A stretch of DNA of 32,373 nt from an uncultured Mediterraneibacter sp. (lineage in GTDB: Bacteria > Bacillota > Clostridia > Lachnospirales > Lachnospiraceae). Location of the stretch: assembly GCA_944376685.1 (NCBI GenBank), contig CALWDN010000010.1, positions 1 to 32,373 on the forward strand. Reading direction: 5' to 3'. Made by a program: the position numbers and the translations under genes. The notes under the pieces are model-generated. The model saw only the letters and a program-made list of their open reading frames with translations. It did not search any database and had not been told where the DNA came from. Positions 13,972 through 22,661 of the stretch are shown here, in pieces; within the stretch, counting starts at the first letter, position 1, and each line of letters starts with the position of its first letter.

Positions 13972-16575
13972 TCATTCTGCTTCACGCAGGCCTTCCTTCA
14001 CCCGCGCGGTCAGTTTGCCATCCTGCACATCAATAAGGATCGTATCCTCCCTGCCCACATTGCCGGCAAGGATCAGCCGTGCGGCAAGGGTCTCCACATT
14101 CTTCTGCAGATACCGCTTCAGCGGCCTTGCGCCGTACATCGGATCATACCCGCCTTCCACGACATAGTCTTTGGCCGCCTCTGTCAGTTCGACCTTAAGC
14201 TCACGCTCCGAGAGCCGGCGGTTCACGTCCGCGATCAGCAGGTCGATGATGGACCGGATGTTCTGCTTCGTCAGCGGCTTAAACATAATGATCTCGTCCA
14301 GACGGTTCAGGAATTCCGGCCTGAAGTGCGCCTTCAGATCGTTCATCACCATCTCCTGGCTGTGCGCATCGATGGACCCGTCGTCGTGGATGCCTTCCAG
14401 CAGGTATCCCGCGCCGATATTGGACGTCATGATCAGGATCGTATTCTTGAAATCAACGGTCCTGCCCTGGGAATCGGTGATCCGTCCGTCGTCCAGCACC
14501 TGCAGCAGGACATTGAACACATCCGGATGGGCTTTCTCCACCTCGTCGAAAAGGACTACGGAGTACGGTTTTCTCCGCACCGCCTCGGTCAGCTGTCCGC
14601 CCTCATCGTAACCTACATATCCCGGAGGCGCTCCGATCAGACGGGAGACGGAATATTTCTCCATATACTCGCTCATATCGATACGGACCATGTTGTTCTC
14701 ATCGTCAAACAGGCTCTGGGCCAGCGCCTTCGCAAGCTCCGTCTTGCCCACGCCGGTAGGTCCGAGGAACAGGAAGGATCCGATGGGCTTGCTGGGATCC
14801 TTGATCCCGGCTTTGGAGCGGATGATGGCCTCGGTCACAAGTTCCACACCTTCATCCTGGCCGACCACCCGCTTGTGGAGTTCATCCGCCAGATGCAGGG
14901 TCTTGTTGCGTTCGCTTTCATTCAGTTTCGCCACAGGGATGCCCGTCCATCTGGATACGATGCGCGCGATCTCTTCGTCTGTCACCGCCTCATGGACAAG
15001 GGACAGATCCTTTGCCTTCACCTGCTCTTCCTCTTCTTCCAGCTGTTTCTGCAGCTGGGGCAGCTGGCCGTACTGCAGCTCCGCCGCCTTGTTCAGGTCA
15101 TATTCCCGCTGGGCTTTCTGGATCTCTTTATTGACCTGCTCGATCTCCTCACGGATCTTCTGGACCCGTTCTACGGATTTCTTTTCATTTTCCCACTGGA
15201 CTTTCTTGTTGGCATACTGCTCTTTCAAGTCCGCCAGTTCTTCCTGCAGATGCTCCAGGCGCTCTTTGCTCAGCCGGTCTTCTTCCTTCTTCAGCGCCGA
15301 CTCCTCGATCTCCATCTGCATGACTTTGCGCCGCAGCTCGTCAAGCTCCGTCGGCATGGAATCCAGTTCCGTCTTAATGAGCGCGCACGCCTCATCCACC
15401 AGGTCGATGGCCTTGTCCGGCAGGAACCGATCGGAAATGTACCGGTTGGACAGGGTAGCCGCCGCCACCAGCGCACTGTCTGTGATCTTCACGCCATGGA
15501 ACACTTCATAGCGCTCCTTCAGGCCACGCAGGATGGAGATGGCGTCCTCCACCGTTGGCTCATCTACCATGACCGGCTGGAAACGACGCTCCAGCGCCGC
15601 ATCTTTCTCGATGTACTGCCGATATTCATCCAGCGTCGTGGCGCCGATGCAGTGCAGCTCGCCTCTGGCCAGCATAGGCTTGAGCATATTGCCGGCGTCC
15701 ATGGCACCGTCCGTCTTGCCCGCTCCCACGATAGTATGAAGCTCATCGATGAACAGGATGATCCTGCCGTCGCTGTTCTTCACTTCCTCCAGGACCGCTT
15801 TCAGACGTTCCTCGAACTCACCCCGGTACTTCGCACCGGCCACCAGCGCGCCCATGTCAAGGGAGAAGATAGTCTTCTCTTTCAGGCCCTCCGGCACATC
15901 GCCGCTGACGATCCGCTGCGCCAGTCCTTCCACCACTGCGGTCTTGCCGACGCCCGGCTCGCCGATGAGCACCGGGTTGTTCTTCGTCTTACGGGAAAGG
16001 ATGCGGATCACATTGCGGATCTCCTCGTCCCGGCCGATGACCGGATCGAGCTTCTGATCCCTGGCACGCTCCACCAGATCCTGTCCGTATTTATTCAGCG
16101 TATCGTAAGTCGCTTCCGGATTGTCGCTGGTCACCCGCTGGTTCCCGCGCACCGTCGAAAGCGCGTGCAGGAATCCCTCACGGCTGATGCCGAACTCCCG
16201 GAAGAGCTGCTTCATATCTTTACTTGCATATTTTAACAGGGCAAGGAACAGATGCTCGACGGATACATATTCGTCCCCCATCTGTTTCGCCTCATCCTCT
16301 GCGTGGATGAGGACATTGTTGAGATCCTGGCCCACGTAAGCCTGGCCGCCCTGGACTTTCGGCCGCTTTCCGATCTGCTGCTCCACCCGGTTGATGAAGA
16401 GCTGGCCCTGGATGCTCATTTTCTCAAGCAGTTTTAAGATCAGGCTGTCGTCCTGCGTGAGCAGCGCGTAGAGCAGATGCTCCTGCGCCAGTTCCTGATT
16501 GCCGTTGTCCGCGGCGATCTTCTCACAGTTCTGCACAGCCTGCAGTGAATTCTGTGTAAATTTATTAATGTTCAT
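13972..16575 (-). CDS. clpB: ATP-dependent disaggregase chaperone ClpB
   Basis: The start is the ATG at 16575 ([15 protein letters not shown]), seven bases after GGAGGG, giving 867 residues, the usual ClpB length. An N-terminal Clp repeat domain runs from 1 to about 145. The first AAA+ module has Walker A GEPGVGKT at 205-212. The long coiled-coil M domain (about 400-525, rich in Glu/Lys) is what separates ClpB from ClpC and ClpA. The second AAA+ module has [10 protein letters not shown] near 600-610 and ends in the D2 small domain. ClpB hexamers thread proteins out of aggregates together with DnaK. Control is by a CIRCE element over its promoter, so HrcA is the expected repressor. The gene is followed by dinB. 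Confidence 0.97.
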   Translation of the reverse strand: MNINKFTQNSLQAVQNCEKIAADNGNQELAQEHLLYALLTQDDSLILKLLEKMSIQGQLFINRVEQQIGKRPKVQGGQAYVGQDLNNVLIHAEDEAKQMGDEYVSVEHLFLALLKYASKDMKQLFREFGISREGFLHALSTVRGNQRVTSDNPEATYDTLNKYGQDLVERARDQKLDPVIGRDEEIRNVIRILSRKTKNNPVLIGEPGVGKTAVVEGLAQRIVSGDVPEGLKEKTIFSLDMGALVAGAKYRGEFEERLKAVLEEVKNSDGRIILFIDELHTIVGAGKTDGAMDAGNMLKPMLARGELHCIGATTLDEYRQYIEKDAALERRFQPVMVDEPTVEDAISILRGLKERYEVFHGVKITDSALVAAATLSNRYISDRFLPDKAIDLVDEACALIKTELDSMPTELDELRRKVMQMEIEESALKKEEDRLSKERLEHLQEELADLKEQYANKKVQWENEKKSVERVQKIREEIEQVNKEIQKAQREYDLNKAAELQYGQLPQLQKQLEEEEEQVKAKDLSLVHEAVTDEEIARIVSRWTGIPVAKLNESERNKTLHLADELHKRVVGQDEGVELVTEAIIRSKAGIKDPSKPIGSFLFLGPTGVGKTELAKALAQSLFDDENNMVRIDMSEYMEKYSVSRLIGAPPGYVGYDEGGQLTEAVRRKPYSVVLFDEVEKAHPDVFNVLLQVLDDGRITDSQGRTVDFKNTILIMTSNIGAGYLLEGIHDDGSIDAHSQEMVMNDLKAHFRPEFLNRLDEIIMFKPLTKQNIRSIIDLLIADVNRRLSERELKVELTEAAKDYVVEGGYDPMYGARPLKRYLQKNVETLAARLILAGNVGREDTILIDVQDGKLTARVKEGLREAE

Positions 16576-16624
16576 AGTACTTCCCTCCTTCAGGCAGACA
16601 CTAGTGTTTTCGTGTTCTACTGGA

Positions 16625-16653
16625 AATATAGCAAATGTTGTTAGCACTGTCAA
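16625..16653 (-). promoter_or_regulatory. clpB sigma-A promoter
   Basis: On the minus strand a perfect TTGACA (16653-16648) and TATATT (16630-16625) are separated by 17 bases. This predicts a start near 16618 and a leader of about 43 bases. The -35 box lies within the CIRCE element. Confidence 0.85.
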
Positions 16654-16667
16654 GTGTCGAGTGCTAA
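16641..16667. promoter_or_regulatory. CIRCE operator (HrcA binding site)
   Basis: TTAGCACTG - N9 - GAGTGCTAA matches the CIRCE consensus TTAGCACTC-N9-GAGTGCTAA with one mismatch. HrcA represses class I heat-shock genes through this element. Here it covers the -35 box of the clpB promoter. Confidence 0.93.
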
Positions 16668-16689
16668 TTTGATTTAAATATTTTTTTCT

Positions 16690-16800
16690 GTAACTATATT
16701 GAACTTATCTGCATAACATGGTATAGTTACTTAAGTTTAAATTGAACTTTCAGTTTTAATTTTGAACTTTTCATCCATTGCAGATTATATTTTGAACTTT
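16690..16800. repeat. four TTGAACTT repeats and a 9-base inverted repeat upstream of the HTH-aminotransferase gene
   Basis: TTGAACTT occurs at 16699, 16742, 16762 and 16792, the last three as TTGAACTTT. The spacings are 43, 20 and 30 bases, close to whole helical turns. The second copy pairs with AAGTTTAA at 16733-16740 to make a near-perfect palindrome around one A. Separately, GTAACTATA (16690-16698) and TATAGTTAC (16722-16730) form a perfect inverted repeat. The stretch is very AT-rich compared with the genes on both sides. A DNA-binding protein, most simply the XRE-type domain encoded just downstream, is the natural candidate ligand. Confidence 0.8.
16762..16791 (+). promoter_or_regulatory. 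candidate promoter of the HTH-aminotransferase gene
   Basis: TTGAAC (16762-16767, part of the third repeat) and TATATT (16786-16791) are 18 bases apart. This predicts a start near 16798, inside the fourth repeat. AGGAG at 16806-16810 then serves the ATG at 16820. Repeats thus lie at -35 and at the start site, a layout suited to repression. Confidence 0.55.
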
Positions 16801-16819
16801 TTTACAGGAGCAGATTACT

Positions 16820-18328
16820 ATGTCTAATGAAACATTCGCTCAGCGCCTCGCTTCAGCCATGGCAGAGCAGGGCATGAAACAGGTGGATCTGATCCGGGCT
16901 GCCGCCGGATGCGGCGTGAAGCTCGGCAAAAGCCATATCAGCCAATACGTCAGTGGAAAGACAGTCCCGCGGGCAGACATCATGCATTTTCTTGCCGAAA
17001 CACTTCACGTCGAAGAATCATGGCTCCGGGACGGGCAGACAGCACCGGGTCCGGTCAATGCAGATCCGTGCAGAACTATTAATAATGAAATAAACAAGGG
17101 GGTACAGACCATGCGGACTTTTAAGAAATCTTCAAAACTCGACAATGTTTTATATGATGTAAGGGGCCCGGTCGTAGACGAAGCGGCCAGAATGGAAGAA
17201 GACGGAACGCAGATCCTGAAGCTGAACATCGGAAATCCTGCGCCCTTCGGCTTCCGCACGCCGGATGAGGTCATTTATGACATGCGCAAACAGTTGACCG
17301 AATGCGAGGGCTACTCCAACGCCCAGGGCCTTTTCTCAGCAAGAAAAGCGATCATGCAGTACGCCCAGCTGAAAAATATCCCGAATGTATCTGTGGAAGA
17401 CATCTACACCGGGAACGGCGTCAGCGAGCTGATCAACCTCTGCATGTCCGCCCTGCTGGACGACGGCGACGAGATCCTGATCCCCTCGCCCGACTATCCG
17501 CTGTGGACCGCCTGCGCCACACTGGCCGGCGGCAATGTGGTCCACTACATCTGCGACGAAGAATCCGAATGGTATCCCGACATCGAGGACATTAAGAAAA
17601 AGATCACGGACCGGACCAAAGCCATCGTGATCATCAATCCCAACAACCCGACCGGCGCGCTCTACCCGAAGGAAGTCCTTCAGCAGATCGTGGACGTGGC
17701 GCGGGAACACCAGCTGATCATTTTCTCCGATGAGATCTACGACCGCCTGGTCATGGACGATGCAGAACATATCTCCATCGCATCCATGGCGCCCGACCTC
17801 TTCTGCATCACCTTCAGCGGTCTGTCCAAATCGCACATGATCGCCGGCTTCCGCATCGGATGGATGATCTTAAGCGGCAACAAGCGCGTGGCAAAAGACT
17901 ACATCGAAGGGCTGAAGATGCTCTCCAACATGCGGCTCTGCTCCAACGTGCCGGCCCAGTCCATCGTACAGACTGCACTCGGCGGACACCAGAGCGTGCG
18001 CGGCTACATTGCGCCGGGCGGACGGGTTCGTGAACAGCGTGACTACATTTACAAAGCGCTCACCGACATCCCCGGCATCAGCGCCGTGAAGCCAAAAGCC
18101 GGATTCTACATCTTCCCGAAGATGGACGCGAAGAAGTTCAACATCACCAACGACGAGCAGTTCGCCCTTGACCTGCTCCGGGAAAAGAAGATCCTCCTCA
18201 TCCACGGCGGCGGATTCAACTGGGCGCAGCCGGATCACTTCCGCATCGTCTATCTCCCGAGGATCGAAGTGCTGAGAGAAGCCATGGAAAAGATGAAAGA
18301 CTTCTTCAGTTATTACCGGCAGGACTGA
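16820..18328 (+). CDS. XRE-type DNA-binding domain fused to an alanine-type PLP aminotransferase
   Basis: The 502-residue frame starts at 16820 after AGGAG. Residues 5-72 form an XRE/Cro-like helix-turn-helix domain (TFAQRLASAMAEQGMKQVDL, then KSHISQYVSGKTVPR). Residues ~98-502 form a fold-type I aminotransferase close to AlaA-type enzymes: NIGNPAPFGF, GYSNAQGLFSARKAI, NPNNPTGALY, SDEIYDRLV, the PLP lysine in SGLSKSHMIAGFRIGW, and FRIVYLP near the end. Such enzymes pass amino groups between alanine or another amino acid and 2-oxoglutarate/pyruvate. The linker (about 78-97) reads like translated leader DNA and holds a strong internal ribosome site before Met98. Either one fused regulator-enzyme or two products are possible. 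A bidirectional terminator follows. It resembles GntR/MocR fusions in concept but uses a different DNA-binding family. Confidence 0.9.
   Translation: MSNETFAQRLASAMAEQGMKQVDLIRAAAGCGVKLGKSHISQYVSGKTVPRADIMHFLAETLHVEESWLRDGQTAPGPVNADPCRTINNEINKGVQTMRTFKKSSKLDNVLYDVRGPVVDEAARMEEDGTQILKLNIGNPAPFGFRTPDEVIYDMRKQLTECEGYSNAQGLFSARKAIMQYAQLKNIPNVSVEDIYTGNGVSELINLCMSALLDDGDEILIPSPDYPLWTACATLAGGNVVHYICDEESEWYPDIEDIKKKITDRTKAIVIINPNNPTGALYPKEVLQQIVDVAREHQLIIFSDEIYDRLVMDDAEHISIASMAPDLFCITFSGLSKSHMIAGFRIGWMILSGNKRVAKDYIEGLKMLSNMRLCSNVPAQSIVQTALGGHQSVRGYIAPGGRVREQRDYIYKALTDIPGISAVKPKAGFYIFPKMDAKKFNITNDEQFALDLLREKKILLIHGGGFNWAQPDHFRIVYLPRIEVLREAMEKMKDFFSYYRQD
17096..17113 (+). promoter_or_regulatory. internal ribosome-binding site and start inside the HTH-aminotransferase gene
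   Basis: AAGGGGG (17096-17102) lies eight bases before an in-frame ATG (17111-17113) that begins MRTFKKSSKLDN. This is the exact expected N-terminus of a free-standing 405-residue AlaA-type aminotransferase. The DNA just upstream is AT-rich, like an intergenic leader. Confidence 0.65.
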
Positions 18329-18334
18329 CAGACG

Positions 18335-18386
18335 CAGTAAAACGGGGACACAGCGATATTTTCTGCCGTGTCCCCGTTCCTGTTTT
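18335..18386. terminator. bidirectional terminator between convergent HTH-aminotransferase and ctpA
   Basis: AACGGGGACAC (18341-18351) pairs perfectly with GTGTCCCCGTT (18368-18378). The flanks CAGTAAAA and TTTTACTG are also complementary, giving T-rich tails on both strands. It begins 6 bases after the aminotransferase stop and reaches the ctpA stop at 18386. Confidence 0.88.
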
Positions 18387-19594
18387 TACTGATTTACAAC
18401 TTCAACCGCCTTCTCCAGCTGATTATCCCTCTCCGGCTCATCCTCGTCATACTCATACTCCACTTCCACATCCGGCGTCACCCCGGTCCCGTTGATGCTC
18501 CTGCCGGACGGGGTATAATACTCCGAGATCGTGACCTTCATGCATGTGCCGTCTCCCAGGTCTATCGTCTGCTGAACCACGCCTTTCCCATACGTCTGGG
18601 TCCCGACGATGGTTCCGACGCCGTAATCCTGTATGGCCGCGCTGAATATTTCGGAGGCGCTGGCACTATTGCCGTCCACAAGCACCGCCAGCGGCTTTTT
18701 GAATTCGTGATCCCCGTCACAGGTGATCTCATCCGTATTGCCGTACTTGTCTTTTGTGGAGACGATCACGCCTTCCGGCAGAAACAGCTTCAGCATATCT
18801 GTCACTGTCGTGAGCTGTCCGCCGGGATTCCCACGCAGGTCAATGATCAGGCTGTCCATGCCCTGTCCTTCCAGATCGTCCAGGGCCGCTTTAAACTGGT
18901 CATATGTGACTTTATCGAATTCTTCCACCCGGATATATCCGATGCCGTCTTCTTTCATTTCATATTCCACCGTCTGCGTCTCTATGATATCACGGGTCAC
19001 CGTTACATCCATCTCCTCACCGTCTCTCAATATGCGCAGTTCCACGTCTGTCCCCGGTTCTCCCGAGATCCATGACACGACCGTGTCAAGATCCCGGCCG
19101 GATACCTGGTGCCCGTCAGCCTTTAATAGGACATCCCCTTCCTTTAAACCGGCCCGTTCAGCAGGAGACCCTTCATAGACTTCGCTGATCAGGATCTCAT
19201 CTTCATCAGCCTTTTTCGATACGGTGGCTCCGATCCCGCCAAATTCTCCGCTGATGGATTTCATAAACTCGCGGGTTGCCTCCTCGTCATAATACGTCGT
19301 GTACGGATCGCCCAGCGACGCCGTATATCCCGCGTAGATTCCTTCAACGAGGGCTTCCGTGTCAATCTCGTCTTCATAAAGATAATACTGGCTGATCACG
19401 GAATTGATCTTGTCAAGCTTATCCTGCACATCTTTCTCAGACACCAGTCCGCCTGTATAATCTCCGCCTGCCAGCCCCAGCATATACCGGACTCCAAAAA
19501 CTCCCGCCAGAAGTATTGCCGCCGTCAGAAGGCCGGCCAGGAATCCTTTTCTGAAACCGCCGTTTTTCTTTTCCTCTTTATTCTCCCTATCCAT
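18386..19594 (-). CDS. ctpA: S41 family carboxyl-terminal processing protease
   Basis: The preferred start is the ATG at 19594 (MDRENKEEKKNGG), eight bases after GGAGG. An in-frame ATG at 19609 has no comparable site. The 402 residues comprise a short basic cytoplasmic tail, one membrane anchor (about 14-40), a PDZ domain (GGIGATVSKK ... GSPAERAGLKEGDVLL) and the S41 protease core. That core includes the serine motif NSASASEIF and the lysine motif TYGKGVVQ, 25 residues apart, forming the Ser-Lys dyad. It is a membrane-anchored protease facing outside, probably acting on envelope proteins. It lies downstream of ftsE-ftsX but behind a terminator. In many Clostridia a related protease gene follows ftsEX, so a link with cell-wall remodelling is likely. 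Confidence 0.94.
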   Translation of the reverse strand: MDRENKEEKKNGGFRKGFLAGLLTAAILLAGVFGVRYMLGLAGGDYTGGLVSEKDVQDKLDKINSVISQYYLYEDEIDTEALVEGIYAGYTASLGDPYTTYYDEEATREFMKSISGEFGGIGATVSKKADEDEILISEVYEGSPAERAGLKEGDVLLKADGHQVSGRDLDTVVSWISGEPGTDVELRILRDGEEMDVTVTRDIIETQTVEYEMKEDGIGYIRVEEFDKVTYDQFKAALDDLEGQGMDSLIIDLRGNPGGQLTTVTDMLKLFLPEGVIVSTKDKYGNTDEITCDGDHEFKKPLAVLVDGNSASASEIFSAAIQDYGVGTIVGTQTYGKGVVQQTIDLGDGTCMKVTISEYYTPSGRSINGTGVTPDVEVEYEYDEDEPERDNQLEKAVEVVNQ

Positions 19595-19628
19595 CTCCAG
19601 GCCCTCCATTCGTCTCTGCCATTACTGC

Positions 19629-19665
19629 AAAAAGAGGACAAAACGGATCATTCCGCTTTGCCCTC
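19629..19665 (-). terminator. intrinsic terminator between ftsX and ctpA
   Basis: On the minus strand a 14-pair stem with two G-U pairs (19665-19652 with 19647-19634), closed by a 4-base loop, is followed by TTTTT. It lies about 30 bases after the ftsX stop and about 35 bases before the ctpA start. Confidence 0.87.
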
Positions 19666-19696
19666 CCTCGTTCTTTATTACTGTGGCAACTGCCGC

Positions 19697-20650
19697 TTAC
19701 ACCTTCAGATGCTTGCGCACCGTGAAGAAACTTCCAAGGAAACCGATACCGATACCCATCACCAGTCCGATAGGGAGCAGGACCTGATATACCGTCCCGA
19801 CCGGAAGGAAGTCAATGATATTCTGCAGGATGCTGAATTTGGTCATAATGTATTCCACAGCCTTGTCATACAGGAAATACAGTAGCGTCAGCGGGATCGC
19901 CGCACCGAAGATACCGATGATCAGACCTTCGATCACGAAGGGCGACCGCACCACAAAGTCCTTGGCGCCGATATATTTCATGATGGCGATCTCTTCCTTG
20001 CGGACGGTGATGCCCATGGTGACTGTGTTGCTGATCAGGAAGATCGACACGCCGAACAGGATGATAATGATCGCAATGGATACGATCGCCACCAGCGTGT
20101 TGACGCTTGAAAGCGTATTCGCCACCACATCCGACTTGTTGACCTCACGCACGCCTTCCAGGCCCTGGGCAAACTCCACCAGGCTGTTCTGCGTCTCCGA
20201 GAGCGACCGGCTTCTCGCGATCAGGCTCTTGCCGTTGTCATCCATGGTCTGCATATACACTTCATAGTTGTCGGAACTTGCCAGCGGGTTGTCGTCTTTA
20301 AACCCTTCCGCAAGCTCCGGATTATCCCCGAAATACTCTTTCTGGAACTCATCCCACGCTTCCTCGGCAGAAACATAGACTACATCAGACACGCCTTCAT
20401 GCGCCTCAAGCTGTTCGCCGATTTCTTTTTTCTGGGCCTCTGTGGCGTCTTCCTCGAAAAATACGGTGATCGCAACGCCTTCCTCGGCCGTTCTTATAAT
20501 ATACTGAAAGTTCACAAGGATGGAAAAGAATAATCCGAACAGGAAGATACAAGCTGACATCGTCGCAATGGACGCGAGTGAAAACATCTTGTTCCTCCAG
20601 ATATTCTTGACGCCCTGTTTTCCTACGTATCCAATTGTACTAATCCTCAT
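19697..20650 (-). CDS. ftsX: cell division ABC transporter permease-like protein FtsX
   Basis: The 317 residues show the FtsX pattern. The cytoplasmic start [20 protein letters not shown] leads into span 1 (about 22-45). An extracytoplasmic domain follows (about 46-185), including [19 protein letters not shown] and [11 protein letters not shown]. Three further spans occupy the C-terminal third, ending [12 protein letters not shown]. With FtsE it forms the FtsEX complex, which does not transport but activates cell-wall hydrolases at division or sporulation. Its ATG at 20650 lies inside the end of ftsE (11-base overlap), preceded by AGGTGG, so translation is coupled. A terminator follows. Confidence 0.96.
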   Translation of the reverse strand: MRISTIGYVGKQGVKNIWRNKMFSLASIATMSACIFLFGLFFSILVNFQYIIRTAEEGVAITVFFEEDATEAQKKEIGEQLEAHEGVSDVVYVSAEEAWDEFQKEYFGDNPELAEGFKDDNPLASSDNYEVYMQTMDDNGKSLIARSRSLSETQNSLVEFAQGLEGVREVNKSDVVANTLSSVNTLVAIVSIAIIIILFGVSIFLISNTVTMGITVRKEEIAIMKYIGAKDFVVRSPFVIEGLIIGIFGAAIPLTLLYFLYDKAVEYIMTKFSILQNIIDFLPVGTVYQVLLPIGLVMGIGIGFLGSFFTVRKHLKV

Positions 20651-21326
20651 TTATATACCCACCTTTTTGTTCATCGCTGACGATCACGCCCTGTTTCATC
20701 GTGATCACACGCTCGTTCATCTCGTTTACGATCTCCTGGTTATGGGTTACGACAAGCACAGTCGTCCCCCTCTCATTGGCTTCCTTCAGGATACTCATGA
20801 TCTCCCATGAGTTTGTCGGATCCAGGTTACCAGTCGGCTCGTCGGCCAGCAATATGGCAGGCTCATTTACAAGAGCTCTGGCAATCGCGACACGCTGCTG
20901 CTCACCGCCCGAAAGCTCTTTCGGGAAAGACTTATATTTCTGCGCAAGGCCGACCAGAGAAAGGGCCGCCGGCACTTTCTTTTTGATGATCCTTGACGGA
21001 GTCTCCGTCACACGCAGCGCAAACGCGATATTTTCATAAATGTTTCTGTCCTTCAGCAGTCGGAAATCCTGGAAGACCACGCCGAGGCCTCTCCTGTATT
21101 TCGCAATATTGCGGTGTTTCATACGGTTGAGGTTCTGTCCGTTTACGATGATCGTTCCTTCCGTCGGGTTCAGCTCTTTCATGATAAGTTTGATCAGGGT
21201 GGATTTACCCGATCCGCTGTCGCCGACGATGAAGACGAACTCCCCGCGTTCGATCTTTACAGATACTCCGTTGAGGGCCGCATTGCCCTTGGAATACTCT
21301 TTCGTCACCTTTCTTAATTCAATCAT
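20640..21326 (-). CDS. ftsE: cell division ATP-binding protein FtsE
   Basis: The 228-residue ABC ATPase has Walker [10 protein letters not shown] at 35-43, a Q-loop in VFQDFRLL, the signature [10 protein letters not shown] near 138-147, Walker B ILLADEP near 158-164 and the switch histidine in VVTHNQE. FtsE is the cytoplasmic engine that, with FtsX, converts ATP hydrolysis into activation of peptidoglycan hydrolases outside the cell. GGAGG lies five bases upstream of the ATG. The gene is preceded within 51 bases by a CdaR/PucR-type regulator on the same strand with no terminator between them. Confidence 0.97.
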   Translation of the reverse strand: MIELRKVTKEYSKGNAALNGVSVKIERGEFVFIVGDSGSGKSTLIKLIMKELNPTEGTIIVNGQNLNRMKHRNIAKYRRGLGVVFQDFRLLKDRNIYENIAFALRVTETPSRIIKKKVPAALSLVGLAQKYKSFPKELSGGEQQRVAIARALVNEPAILLADEPTGNLDPTNSWEIMSILKEANERGTTVLVVTHNQEIVNEMNERVITMKQGVIVSDEQKGGYINED

Positions 21327-21377
21327 AAATTCCTCCTAATTATTCATACTCCTGCCTGCACCATGGCCCGCCGGAAT

Positions 21378-22469
21378 TCAGTACTCCAGCGACTCCATAT
21401 ACTTCATATATTTTACGACCATCAACGCGATCTTGAATGTAATAGCGTCTTCAAACACACGAAGATCCAGACCGGTGCTCTTCTGGAGCTTATCCAGTCT
21501 GTATACAAGAGTATTTCTGTGAATATAAAGCTGCCTGGACGTTTCTGATACATTGAGGCTGTTCTCAAAGAATTTATTGATCGTCGTCAATGTCTCCTCA
21601 TCAAAATCGTCCGGAGATTTCCCCTCGAAAATCTCTTTGATGAACATCTTGCACAGCGGGATCGGGAGCTGATAGATCAGACGTCCTATCCCGAGAGTCG
21701 TAAATGCCACGATATCTTTCTCATCGAAAAAGATCTTTCCAACGTCAAGCGCGAGTTTTGCCTCTTTGTATGACTTGGACACTTCCTTGATGTCATTGAC
21801 GATCGTACCGTACGCGATGCGGATCTGTTCATCTTCGCTTTCACCGCGGAGCGTATCAAGCATTTCTTTCGCCATCTGCTCAAGTTCTTTATTGCCGTCC
21901 TTTTCGGAAAGTTCTTTGACGACTATGATATTCTTCTCATCAACGGCTGTGATGAAATCTTTTGATTTGCCCCCGAGAAGGCTCCTCACATTTTCAAGCG
22001 CAGCATTATCTTTTTCGTGCAGTGTCTCAATAATAAAGATAACACGTTTTACTTCTGTGTCAATATGTAATTTTTTTGCACGGTTATAAATATCTACGAG
22101 AAGCAGATTGTCAAGCAGCAGATTCTTGATGAAGTTATCCTTGTCAAACCGCTCTTTATAAGCGACCAGCAGGCTCTGGATCTGGAATGCCGCGATCTTT
22201 CCAAGCATATAGACGTCCTCGCTGTCTCCGTCGGCAAGAAGCACATATTCAAGCCTCTGTTCATCAAATATCTTAAAAAACTGGCATCCCTGGATGACCT
22301 GGCTGTCAGCCGGGGACTCAACAAAAGAGATAACCGCGCTGCCGCAGTCCTGGACATTATCAAACGTGGCAGCCAGTTCCTTGCCCTCTGTGTCCAGCAC
22401 ACAGAAATCAACTCTTGATATCCCTTTCAGTCCGTCGATCGTATTTTGTAATATCTGGTTAGAAATCAT
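21378..22469 (-). CDS. CdaR/PucR-type helix-turn-helix regulator
   Basis: The ATG at 22469 (MISNQILQNTIDGLKG), six bases after GGAGG, gives 363 residues. The longer frame to 22514 lacks a ribosome site. The N-terminal ~110 residues look like a sensory domain (RVDFCVLDTEGKELAATFDN). A GGDEF-like central domain follows, as in CdaR (RVIFIIETLHEKDN ... RIAYGTIVNDIKEVSKSYKEAKLAL). The C-terminal PucR-type helix-turn-helix reads FFENSLNVSETSRQLYIHRN, then TLVYRLDKLQKSTG. CdaR relatives sense sugar acids or other small molecules. Here no catabolic gene adjoins; the next genes are ftsE and ftsX. The sensed signal and target genes are unknown, and co-transcription with ftsEX is inferred from spacing only. 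Confidence 0.88.
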   Translation of the reverse strand: MISNQILQNTIDGLKGISRVDFCVLDTEGKELAATFDNVQDCGSAVISFVESPADSQVIQGCQFFKIFDEQRLEYVLLADGDSEDVYMLGKIAAFQIQSLLVAYKERFDKDNFIKNLLLDNLLLVDIYNRAKKLHIDTEVKRVIFIIETLHEKDNAALENVRSLLGGKSKDFITAVDEKNIIVVKELSEKDGNKELEQMAKEMLDTLRGESEDEQIRIAYGTIVNDIKEVSKSYKEAKLALDVGKIFFDEKDIVAFTTLGIGRLIYQLPIPLCKMFIKEIFEGKSPDDFDEETLTTINKFFENSLNVSETSRQLYIHRNTLVYRLDKLQKSTGLDLRVFEDAITFKIALMVVKYMKYMESLEY

Positions 22470-22576
22470 TCTCTTCCTCCACTCCTCCGGGTAAGCAATG
22501 TACACTTTACACAAAAACCTGGCACACGCAGGCCGCAGTATGCCATTCCACGTCTACTATATTAATGCAAAACACC

Positions 22577-22618
22577 AAAAAAAGAAAGAGGAAATCCATT
22601 TTTTTTATGCATTTCCTC
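22577..22618 (-). terminator. intrinsic terminator after the TagA-like gene
   Basis: On the minus strand GAGGAAAT (22618-22611) pairs with ATTTCCTC (22595-22588). Four more positions inside, with one mismatch, extend the stem to 12. It is followed by TTTCTTTTTTT. It lies in the gap 22470-22661; the rest of that gap holds the leader of the CdaR-type gene and shows no further gene. Confidence 0.82.
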
Positions 22619-22661
22619 AAACATTTTACAAAAAATTCATATTTCAGGTCCTATACATTCT

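Noticed and set aside
13936-16236. A 766-codon open frame on the plus strand opposite clpB
   Set aside because: It lies entirely antisense to an unmistakable clpB gene, has no recognisable domain or ribosome site, and is explained by the codon bias of the real gene.
16690-16800. CRISPR array or phage attachment site
   Set aside because: The TTGAACTT copies are short and unevenly spaced, with no spacers of constant length, and no cas, integrase or tRNA gene adjoins.
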